Assembly: GCA_015680685.1 (NCBI GenBank)
Contig: MNCI01025409.1
Coordinates: 70,940 to 101,409 of the forward strand
Direction: 5' to 3'
Source of the DNA: Gnetum montanum
Taxonomy: Eukaryota; Streptophyta; Gnetopsida; Gnetales; Gnetaceae
DNA length: 30,470 bases
A program made the position numbers and the translations under genes. The notes beneath the pieces were generated by a model. It was not told the origin of the DNA and searched no databases. It was given only the letters and a program-made list of their open reading frames with translations. Of this stretch, positions 20,639 through 29,142 are shown one piece after another; position 1 is the first letter of the stretch, and the number at the start of each line of letters is the position of its first letter.

Positions 20639-22397
20639 ATGACTTCCTCTTACCCGAGATCACCATCCGAGTACGAGTACAAGTTTGCGGCCCTGCCCAA
20701 ACTCAATAGCCCTTAGGGCCTTGCTTCCTCACAACAATCACAACACTTGTAGCACATGCCGAAGGCATTTGCTTCACAGTCTACACACACTGGGGCCCAG
20801 CCTCAAACAATCCAAACACCTTGTACGTACGACGGGGCCCTAGCCCCAAGCAACACAAGTACCTTATGCCTACGTTGGGGCCATGCCCCAACCTCCCCAA
20901 CCTCAACCCAACATTTACGTAGGCACCAGATGTGCCATGCCTATTTCACCAATGCCTCAGGCACCTGCTCATCATCCGTTTGGGATGATGTTAAACTATC
21001 CATGGCCCAGTATGGCCTTAAACTTCCAACACATGTCCGGTATGACATTAAACTACCAACAACCATCTGCCATGACATTAAACTCGCAAAGCCCACAACC
21101 GATGATCCAACCCTTCACCGCACAACCTACGTGAGTCTAGTCAACACAACCGGCTGGTGAATCTATGAGTTGGGAACAAGTGTCCCAACTCATCTAGACT
21201 TTGATTGAGGAAATCAATGAGCTTAAGGTTGCCTCCTCAAACACACCCAAGGTGGTGGACTTTTACCATGATGATCCAATCTGTCCTATGGTCCCACCCC
21301 TTACACTACCCATGGGCAGTTCATTGCCACATCTGACAAAATACAATAGTCATAGTGACCCCAATGCACATATCATCACATTCCGCATAGAAGCCATCAC
21401 ATTGCACTCCTTGCCACATGCCATTCTACGCCTCTTTCCCTTGTCGCTCATTGGCAAAGCTTTAGATTGGTACCATGCCCTACCCTAAGCTTCCATCGCA
21501 TCCCTCGAGGACCTCATGCACCAGTTTGTGACACGCTTCAGATACAACATCAGACTTGATGTGACAATCGACAAGCTCCTCCACATCAGACAAGGACCCT
21601 TGGAGCCCATACTACCCTTCCTCCAGTGATGGAGTGCCATAGCCAATGAAATGCATGAGCCGATCATGGAGACACATCTCTTGGCAATCTTCAAGGATGT
21701 AGTCAATGAATTCATCAAGTCCAAACTGCTCTACCAGGTCTCAAAGTCTCTTACCCAGGCCTTTGACTAAGCCAAGGGCATCGAAGAGGTAGCAAGAGCA
21801 AGCAATGACCCATCCTACTTGGCCTACAGGAGCCAACACAAAAAAAAACAACATGCACAACAACAAATTCAACAACCGCAACCAACACAAACAACACAAA
21901 TAGTGCAGGATACACAAGCAACATCAAACACAATAATCGCAACAATCACCATGCCAATACATGCAACCAACATGCCTGTGGCCTCAACACCATAAGCCCC
22001 CAGCTCTAGCTTTGGTGCCGTCACAAAAGCTACTCCTAGACATGAGCGCACCCAACACAAACACATACCCTTGCCGGGAAAACCATCCCAATTGCTAGAA
22101 TAGCTCCTCAACGCTGGTTTGGTCCAATGCAAATGCATGTCAGATGATGCCTACATACGCAACCAGAAACACTGTGAATTGGCAAGTCATCCCACTACAA
22201 CATACAACGCATGTGTCCCACAACATTTTGACTTAAGTGCATACTGCCACTACCACCAAATTCCTGGACATGACACAGACACTTGTCGAACTTTGCAAAA
22301 TTACAAAGAATGGCAAAGAAAGGATTGCTCAACGCAGTGCAACCTAGCAGTCCTGTACCTTCAAGGACTTCCCGAAACAAGAGACCCTTCATCCTAA
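20639..22397 (+). pseudogene. gag of element E (Tat/Ogre-like), broken
   Basis: The probable start ATG at 20639 reads MTSSYPRSPSEYEYK. The frame has two early TAG stops (the first after KLNSP) and shifts near 20880 from frame 2 to frame 3. An N-terminal repeat-rich part contains ten-residue units such as SGMTLNYQQP and SAMTLNSQSP (about 20974-21090). The capsid part at about 21320-21660 reads KYNSHSDPNAHIITFRIEA, LFPLSLIGKALDWYHALP and LEDLMHQFVTRF, as in Retrotrans_gag. A Gln/Thr-rich linker follows (about 21840-21990). The zinc finger YCHYHQIPGHDTDTC is at about 22243-22287. Stops fall after WYHALP, in LQ*WSAIANEM (CGA to TGA is likely), in FD*AKG and elsewhere. Gag would form the particle and bind element RNA. 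Confidence 0.88.
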
Positions 22398-23359
22398 GGG
22401 AAACATCTAACAACCTATCTGGTACGACATTAAATTGCCAGCCACCATCCATTGTGACATTAAACACACAAGTTGCTCAGACAACATCCACACCAAATCC
22501 AAGTTCAAGCAACTTGGTGACATACAAGCAGTGGCAACCCAAGTCACCAACGCCTAAACCACAAACTAGCCCTAGCTCTACCCCTAGGGCCACTAAACAA
22601 CAACCCTTATGCATTGCCCCTCCACAAGAGCTCTACATTACGACTCACACAATAGAGGAGGCTCCCATCATGACAAACATAAACGACAACCTCGCAGACG
22701 TACTATCTCATACACACAATGCATTAAAACATAAGAATGTAATGCCTACCTTGCTCGACCTCATCTTAACATCATCAAATCATCGCCAAGCACTAGCACA
22801 CGTGCTCGCCTCCATCCTTGCTACAGAAAACATGTCTCCAACTGAAGACGCCTTTCGTGGAGCCATTACATCCCTTGTACCACAAGATACAAACACAACG
22901 ACTCTAACCTTTCGCAACAATGATGTTAAGATCGACCCCAAACAAGGGGAGGTCACACATGCACCATTGAACATTAGTGTAAGCATCGAAAAATACACAG
23001 TACGCAGAGTACACATCGATGATGGTGGAGCAAAAAACATTATTGCACACTCCGTCGTCGAATGACTAGGCCTAACGCACAACATTCAACCAACCGAAAT
23101 GGAGTCTCTAAACTCCTTCGATGGAGCACGCGTAGCCATTAAAGGCACAATCCACATCGCCTTCACGATAGAAGACCAACAACCCATGTTTGTAAACTTT
23201 ACAGTCATCGAGAAGATGCCAGATTGCAACATGATCCTAGGATGCCCTTGGCTAGCTAAGTCATGCGCAGTGTCATCTCCCATCCATCAAGAACTCCACT
23301 TCCTTCACAAAGGGAGGGAGACCATCATACATGGTGACAATGCCCCATCCACCCAATAG
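22283..23359 (+). pseudogene. Aspartic protease region of element E, one stop
   Basis: The frame overlaps the end of gag by 115 bases and is shifted by -1 relative to it. After a low-complexity Thr/Pro/Ser part, the retropepsin-like domain runs from about 22960 to 23300: VHIDDGGAKNIIAHSVVE contains the active-site region (D-D-G kept, 23018-23026), followed after one stop at 23063-23065 by LGLTHNIQP, and then NMILGCPWLAKS, matching the ILGRPWL block of gypsy proteases. The domain ends near HKGRETIIHGDN and the frame stops at TAG, 23357-23359. It would cleave gag. Nothing resembling RT follows, which is what makes the element unusual. Confidence 0.85.
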
Positions 23360-23461
23360 CCCTTCACAACCTCTATTTGAAATGACATTAAACTATCCCA
23401 CGTTTGAAATGACGTTAAACTAACAAGGGCCTGAAAAGGCCTTAAACTAGCTGACGGTCCA

Positions 23462-23549
23462 GAACAGCCTAAAACTATCACTTTTTGCATTGCTTTCCTT
23501 TCATNGGAACAGCCTAAAACTATCACTTTTTGCATTGCTTTCCTTTCAT
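23462..23549. repeat. 43-bp perfect duplication around a single N
   Basis: The 43 bases starting gaacagcctaaaactatc occur at 23462-23504 and again at 23507-23549, separated by an N (23505) and one G. Two identical copies flanking an N in a copy otherwise full of old mutations look like two contig ends that overlap but were joined with a one-base gap, not a biological repeat. Confidence 0.9.
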
Positions 23550-23716
23550 TCATCCATTTTAACTTTGTTTCTAACAGGTGTTTCTTGATGTTGTTTTCTT
23601 TCTAGTTGATTTTTGCAGGATCTTGCAGGCACATAGCATGACCATGCATGCAACATCACACCTTACACAAGCAAGGTAAGCATAGACAATCTGCTATGAC
23701 TATAAACTAGCACAGC

Positions 23717-24108
23717 TAGTCCTGGCATCATGACTTAAAATAGATACCACAGAGTAGTCCTGGCATCATGACTTAAAACTGATACCACAGAGCAGTCCTG
23801 ACATCATGACTTAAAACTGATATCACAGAGCAGTCCTGGCATCATGACTTAAAACTGATACCACAGAGCAGTCCTGGCATGACATCATGACTTAAAACTG
23901 ATATCACAGAGCAGTCCTGGCATCATGACTTAAAACTGATACCACAGAGCAGTCTTGGCATGACATCATGACTTAAAACTGATATCACAGAGCAGTCCTG
24001 GCATCATGACTTAAAACTGATACCATAGAGCAGTCCTGGCATGATGACTTAAAATTGATACCATAGAGTAGTCCTGGCATCATGACTTAAAACTAATACC
24101 ACAGAGAA
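23717..24108 (+). repeat. 38-bp tandem array in element E (10 units plus a degenerate one)
   Basis: Units begin agtcctggcatcatgactta and continue aaactgataccacagagc. Starts are at 23717, 23756, 23794, 23832, 23870, 23913, 23951, 23994, 24032 and 24070; a degenerate copy begins near 24108. Spacing is 38-39 bp except two 43-bp units, which carry an extra five bases (ggcatgacatcatg). Plant Tat-lineage elements often carry tandem arrays in this 3' region. Confidence 0.95.
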
Positions 24109-25553
24109 TGTCCTAGAGTTATGACAATAAACCAACATCACAGAGCTCTGTCCGGTATGACGCTAAACTACCACATCCTCCGCCATGACATAAAACTAGC
24201 ACCTGGAGTCCACTGACTATAAACTGGTTTGCCTCTTTATAGTTTGCTATGACTATAAACTAGCAATGCACCGTCCGGTACGATGCTAAACTGGCATCGT
24301 CCAAGAGGTTATGACATGAAACTAACCCAAAACAGTCTGCTAAGACTATAAAATGGTGACATCATCAATGGCCAGGCAAAAAATTGAAAAGATGTGTCAC
24401 TGCAATTGGTTGTACAAGCTCCACAAAGACTTGCTACATGATTCATCTCATGGGCCTTGATGAGGCTGATGCTATTCATGATTCTGTCTACTTTTGAATT
24501 ACATGTGGTGACCTCGTCTCCTTGTTTAAAGTTCTTAGCTAATCATTTCATTTGTGTTTTTCTTGTCTTCTTAGAGTTGTGTTTGCAGGATGACACTCCT
24601 GAGGCATTTGTACATAGATGCACTTCATCGTGACGACAAGGTATCGCATTTTTCCTGACGCACGTAACTGGGTTAATCAATCCATTCATAAGTACATTCT
24701 TGACTCCCGATACATTCCCTATTTCCCCATCATGCCCTTTTATCCTATTCAATTGCATCCCCTAGATTCATTGTCTCTTACTCACTTTAAAACTCTTGAT
24801 ACACTGTTGCACACTATAACTCCCTAAGTAGTTGCAATGAAAAACACAATACACAATGCATGACCCAAAATGCAAGTGCTCGAACATGAACACATCACTA
24901 AAAGCAAGCTCTTTCAAAAAGACCAAACAGAAAAAGAAAAATAAAAGAAAAATAAAGACAAAATAAAGCAAAAACAAAAGAAAAGAAGAAACAAAAAAAA
25001 AGGAAAAAGAACAAAAGGGTTAAAGAGCAAAATGCATGGAAAAGCTTCATGAGCCCGTTGGCATCATAAACCACAGACTATTGGCTATTCTCATACAAGC
25101 CTCAGACGAGAGGGCAATTGTCTTAAAAAAATAGTTACACTCATGTCTTAAAGAGACCATGTTGCATATCATTGCGTGGCTTTGGCTATTTATAATAGGC
25201 CTCGTACACACTCTATAAGAGTCCCATTTCTCCAAAGAACGCACCTCCTATGTCTTGGCTCCAAGTTTGTTGAACACTGGCTATTGACAAGGACTAAAGA
25301 TATAGCTCATTCACGTGAGAGAATTTCCTCTCCCACAATCCCATCAGTAATTATAACCCTTGACCAACTCCTAGCTTCCCCTGGTTACAACAAATTCCCT
25401 TGCATCTTGAATTACATTCCCTTAGCCCCATGTACTTTTGAAAACGGTGCGATGACATCTAGCCAAGAGCCGACAGATAATGCTTGGTACTTGCTTACTC
25501 ATGGTGTTTTGCACTTCTTTGTTGACACCTCTCAGGTGGTTTCCTCCAGATGT

Positions 25554-25570
25554 CAACAAAGAGGGGCCAA
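25554..25570 (+). other. Polypurine tract of element E
   Basis: The tract aacaaagaggggccaa lies directly before the TGAAACAC start of the 3' LTR, as needed for plus-strand priming. Confidence 0.75.
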
Positions 25571-25959
25571 TGAAACACTACTAATTTCGGGCTAGCACTT
25601 TGAAGCAAAAGCGAGTCAAACCCTTTCCAGCATTCAAGAGGCAAAAATTTGGCTAAGCTAGGTCACTCACGCTGGCTTCCCATGGTAACCTCACGCTGGT
25701 TTGCCTGGGAACTCACGCTGCCTACAAATTTTTACACTCACGCTATGGTCACGCTGCAGCATGAGTCCAACATGACCAACATTGGAAGCCCAAAATCAAG
25801 CCCAAAACTAAGTTAAAATGACTTGAGTTCAAGGTGCAAATCATCCTTAGGGCTTAACATTGACAACCTCCAGTTCCAACCTCCAGAAAATTCCAGTTTC
25901 AAAGTCCAAAATGGTAGTTTTTGCAGGTCACGCTGAGGACACGCTGCAGCATGAGTGTA

Positions 25960-26052
25960 GCGTGACCACTATTTACAGCGTGACCACTATTCATTAGCGT
26001 AAACACTATTCATCAATGTGAACACTATTCATTAGTGTGAACACTATTCATG
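25960..26052 (+). repeat. 18-19 bp tandem repeat in the 3' LTR of E (5 units)
   Basis: Units start at 25960, 25978, 25997, 26016 and 26035, each with a cactattca or cactattta core. Copy number equals that in the 5' LTR, so the array predates the insertion. Confidence 0.9.
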
Positions 26053-26477
26053 CCCTGACAAAAGCACTCCAAATGCACACTAAGGACACACTAGGACCAA
26101 ATCAAATCATGCTAGGAGCCCTAGTGGAACAGAAACACCACAAATGGCCACAAAACTACTCAAATCGACATCCTGTAGTAGTTGATTCAGGGACCAAGAA
26201 GTTTCAAGCGAGCTAGAGTCGATCCCTCTTGATTTTCTTTGTAAATCTTCATTTGTGGGCTTGTCAGGCCCTCACGGTCCAAATTGTATGTACTCCCATG
26301 GGCTTAAGTAACCCATAAGTTGTAAGATGCAATGTACTTGGTCAAGAACATAGCCTGCCTACACACAACCAACTCATACATAGGTGTCTACCAGACACGT
26401 GTCACATGATCCTATTTCCTCTCATCTCTCGACCGTTGATTCCATCCATGGATTCTGTGCCCGAGCCTAGCCAAACC

Positions 26478-26486
26478 CTATAAATA
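26478..26486 (+). promoter_or_regulatory. TATA box of the 3' LTR of E
   Basis: The same accctataaatacc context as in the 5' LTR. From here, read-through transcription could enter the flanking DNA; no evidence of use. Confidence 0.55.
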
Positions 26487-27041
26487 CCCTGTCAATTCAC
26501 TTAAACGAGGTCGAAAATTTTGAAGAAAGAGCAACTTTAAACCTTGGACGCTTAGGCACACGAGACTCCTAGCATCCAAGTACCCACAAACACATCACCA
26601 CATCACTCTGGGGCTTAGCGCTTGACTTGCTATCACACACGCAACTACGCTTTGACTGGTGCACACTCTTGTTAAACAATACAATAAAGTTTCATTATTG
26701 CCTTCCATTTATATTGTTTACTCTATTTACGCTTTGTTTACAATATAGCTCTATTTACGCTTCATTTACAATTTAGTCTTTGTTTACGCTCTATGCTCTA
26801 TTTACATTTTGTGTCACTGTTTGCATTCTGTTTACACCATTTACGATAACCCCAGCGCTAGCCGTAGCTTACGTTCGGGGAAGTCCTTGGTTGATTTGCG
26901 TGCAAACCATCCAAGGCACCTTGCCTTCATTCTCTTTTCCAGCTTGCCCTCGGGCGAAGGCAGGGTTAGTTGTGCCTGCCCAATGATCTTTTGGTGTCTG
27001 TTTTCCCTTCTAGCCTTACACTGACAATTTAGGTCAGTACA

Positions 27042-27046
27042 GTTAG
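27042..27046. repeat. Right target site duplication of element E (gttag)
   Basis: Identical to 18761-18765. It fixes the right end of the element at 27041. Confidence 0.9.
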
Positions 27047-27598
27047 TAAGTATTGGAATTACAATTATATTACAATTTCAAAAGATATACATAAGCAAAT
27101 TATCCCATGGTGGGTTCCTTTTAATGAAGGAGCTTAGGCTACTAGCCTCTATAGTTTCCTATCTATATCTAGATTTTATAGCACATGGAGCAATTTTAGT
27201 ATCACTATAGTTTCCTATCTATATATGCATAATAGATAGGTTATAGGGAAGGAGGTTTCTAGCCTCTATGGTTTGAATATAAAGAGAAAAAAATATTTTG
27301 AAAAAATAATTTCTAATCTTGATAATTTATTTAAGGTTGATAATAGTTTGCATCAAGCTTTTCTAAATATTTTTTTGGAAAATGGTAGATTTATTTTTTC
27401 CTTTTAACTCCAAAGTTGCATATGAGATTATTACAAAGAATGATTTTATTCACAACAAATTCAATAAATGCTAGAACATGAAATTATTGTGACACTTTTG
27501 GATGAGGAAAATAAAATATATTTTGAAAGATTCTACCTTTTAAAAAATTTGTATAGTTTTAAAGGTTTCTTATTTATCAAAGTCTTCTTGTTAACACT
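27047..27598. other. AT-rich spacer between elements E and C
   Basis: No gene was recognised. A short direct repeat, tatagtttcctatctatat, occurs at about 27149 and 27207, and 'ctagcctctat' occurs twice (about 27142 and 27258). Confidence 0.5.
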
Positions 27599-28366
27599 TG
27601 ATGGGACGTGATATCGCATGGGCCACGATATCGCAGCCCATTGCCAGTTCTATAAATAAGAGGTGGCTGTCCCTTGTTTTCTTATCTAGATCTAGACCCT
27701 TAGTGAAACTCTAGTAGTTTTACCATTCCAGAGATAGAATAATTTCCATGTGCCCGCAGTAGGAGTCTCAAAGTGAACAGATCTTTATTCGAGCAAATTG
27801 TACCTGAGCACACATTTGTGTATGGAAATAAAGACGAACTTTCTAATAAACCTTGTAGTACATGGACTAAGCTAAATAAGACTTTAATTAATGTTAAATG
27901 CTTAAATTATTTATTAGGTAATTAATCTTTCTCAACCCTCAACTCTCCTAATTAAGTGCATCCAGTACGACTACTTCGAGCATGCGTGCTACACTTGGTA
28001 ACCCAGTAACGAATAGCGTTTGGTAATCCTAGTAGCGTTGCATTGGTTTAGGGTGTGTACGGTAAGTAGGAACAGATATTGATGCTAGGAAAATTAGAAC
28101 TTAGTTAATTAAAGTTAGTCACTTAGTCTCTTCACCCTTTCCTCTTAGCATTGACGATAAAAAGATAAAAGACATAAAAATCATGTACCTCAGACTTACT
28201 TAACCATACAACCGTGAAAATACAAGTAAGTTTGGGAAGACAATGATTGATTAACCTTAAGTGTTCCATAAGGTGCGTAAGCACTTAGTCCTTGGAGTTT
28301 GACCAGATCGCACGTGTAACGCTCGTATTCGTATGGTTGAATAGAGGGGTACCTCACCACTCATCA
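27599..28366 (+). repeat. 5' LTR of copy C (768 bp)
   Basis: It starts TGATGGGACG and ends CCACTCATCA, one base before the primer site. The TATA box is at 27651-27658, followed by gtgcccgcagta, agatctttattc and aataaaga, as in copy B. The U3 part carries two copies of gatatcgc (27610-27617 and 27627-27634). No target duplication can be read because the other end is missing. Confidence 0.85.
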
Positions 28367-28367
28367 T

Positions 28368-28385
28368 TGGCGCCGTTGCCGGGGA
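28368..28385 (+). other. Primer binding site of copy C, perfect tRNA-Asp complement
   Basis: TGGCGCCGTTGCCGGGGA is the exact complement of the last 18 bases of plant tRNA-Asp(GTC), as I recall its sequence, including the CCA tail. This is the usual site of minus-strand priming in Athila-type elements. Confidence 0.9.
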
Positions 28386-28511
28386 CTTAGTTATTTGTGT
28401 GCTATGTGAAACATAGGAAATCATTTACATCGTTGGGAGCTAAAAAACCCTTAGGGTTAATCAAAAGAAAAGAATAAGATAATGACAAATAGCACACCGA
28501 GTAAGACCAAA

Positions 28512-28625
28512 ATGTCTTCTTCTTCGAATAAGAGCAATTCACTGCCTAGTGATAACACAAGAGACACTCGGCGGCACAACACACATAACCAAGAATCACC
28601 AGTTCCTCAACAATTCCTTGACTAG
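28512..28625 (+). pseudogene. gag N-terminus of copy C, truncated
   Basis: The ATG at 28512 opens 37 codons, starting MSSSSNKSNSLPSDNTRDTR and ending QQFLD before TAG at 28623. It aligns with the gag start of copy B in position after the leader and in the MSSSS opening. The rest of the element is missing: from about 28613 the sequence is that of the inverted LTR of copy D, so the last few codons may belong to the junction. Confidence 0.7.
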
Positions 28626-28775
28626 CCGTACATATCCGTAGATGCTCGTAATCAAGTCGTACTCATCCCACGTTCTAGGAGTTGAGGGTGAGAGAGACTA
28701 ATCGCGATGAATAGCCGATTCCTTAATTAGCCGTACACATTCATCAATGCTCGTAATCAAGTCGTACTCATGCTA
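28613..28775. repeat. Duplication with a 105-bp period at the C/D junction
   Basis: The 23-mer gctcgtaatcaagtcgtactcat is exact at 28644-28666 and 28749-28771. The flanks attccttgactagccgtac (28613) and attccttaattagccgtac (28718) are also shared. The word is the reverse of a part of the family LTR (gtacgactacttcgagc in copy C). Confidence 0.9.
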
Positions 28776-29036
28776 CGCTAATGCAAGTAATAAATAACAG
28801 GTAAGAAATAACATGTAATAAAATCCTATTCCATGCACTACAAGGTTTATCCACAAAGCTTGTCTTTATTGTCGTACACAACTTATGTTCAGGTACAAAG
28901 TTGCTTGCATAGAGATTCGTTCACTTGGGGACTCCTACTGTGGGCACATGGAAAATATTCTACCTCTAGAGTGATCAAACTGCTAGAGTTTCCCTACTTT
29001 AAGCCTAGGATGGGAAATAAGGGAAGTGCCACCTCT

Positions 29037-29044
29037 TATTTATA
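29037..29044 (-). promoter_or_regulatory. TATA box of the copy D LTR
   Basis: TATAAATA on the minus strand, at the same place relative to the LTR start as in copy C. Confidence 0.5.
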
Positions 29045-29129
29045 GATTTGGCGATGGACTGCAATATCGCGTATGTGACATCGCAGGGGACAATGCGATA
29101 TCGCGGCTCATGCGAATCGCATCTTATCA

Positions 29130-29142
29130 TACCCCCATGACT
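29130..29142 (-). other. Polypurine tract of copy D
   Basis: On the minus strand agtcatgggggta directly precedes the TGAT start of the LTR. An exact second copy of these 13 bases lies at 29696-29708, also on the minus strand. Confidence 0.75.

Larger units (their letters stand above)
23360..25553 (+). other. Non-coding, repeat-rich 3' internal region of element E (pol missing)
   Basis: This 2.2-kb part stands where RT, RNase H and integrase would be. It consists of degenerate TGACnnTAAACT motifs (23376-24354), a 38-bp array (23717-24108), two weak open frames without known domains (24618-24827 and 25176-25595, the latter running into the 3' LTR), and an A-rich stretch at 24900-25025. None of the catalytic motifs of RT or integrase was found in any frame I read. 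Confidence 0.75.
18766..27041 (+). mobile_element. Non-autonomous Ty3/gypsy-like LTR retroelement (element E), gag-protease only
   Basis: An 8276-bp element with LTRs of 1482 and 1471 bp, a candidate primer site, gag, an aspartic protease, a repeat-rich 3' internal part, a polypurine tract and a perfect 5-bp target duplication. The gag with a lone Y-C-H-Y-H...H...C zinc finger resembles the Tat/Ogre lineage. No RT, RNase H or integrase sequence is visible in the 2.2 kb between the protease and the 3' LTR, where pol would be. The element would need enzymes from a related autonomous copy. Such gag-only or gag-pro elements (the TR-GAG type) are known in plants. The coding part carries several stops and two frame changes, so this copy is not currently functional even for gag. 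Confidence 0.9.
25571..27041 (+). repeat. 3' LTR of element E (1471 bp)
   Basis: It begins TGAAACACTAC and ends ggtcagtaca, keeping the canonical TG...CA ends. It carries the same U3 repeats, TATA box and end block as the 5' LTR. It is followed immediately by the target duplication gttag. Confidence 0.93.
28613..29129 (-). repeat. Truncated 3' LTR of copy D, inverted relative to C
   Basis: Read on the minus strand it starts TGATAAGATGCG at 29129 and runs through the TATA box (29037-29044), gtgcccacagta, 'gtacctgaacata', aataaaga and 'cttgtagtgcatgg'. This matches the first 280 bases of the copy C LTR. Beyond that it diverges and carries a 105-bp-spaced duplication, and the ATCA end is missing. 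Arms 27599-27880 and 28846-29129 form a large imperfect inverted repeat. Confidence 0.85.

Noticed and set aside
22290-22312. A canonical -1 slippery heptamer at the gag-protease overlap
   Set aside because: The A-rich stretch gcaaaattac does not fit X XXY YYZ in the gag frame; an indel is just as likely.
23717-24108. Regular array that could be taken for a CRISPR
   Set aside because: The 38-bp units are contiguous with no unique spacers, no cas genes are near, and the setting is a plant retroelement.
25176-25595. 139-codon open frame at the end of element E as a gene
   Set aside because: It has no recognised domain and runs across the polypurine tract into the 3' LTR. It may be a trace of an old coding part, but I cannot support it.
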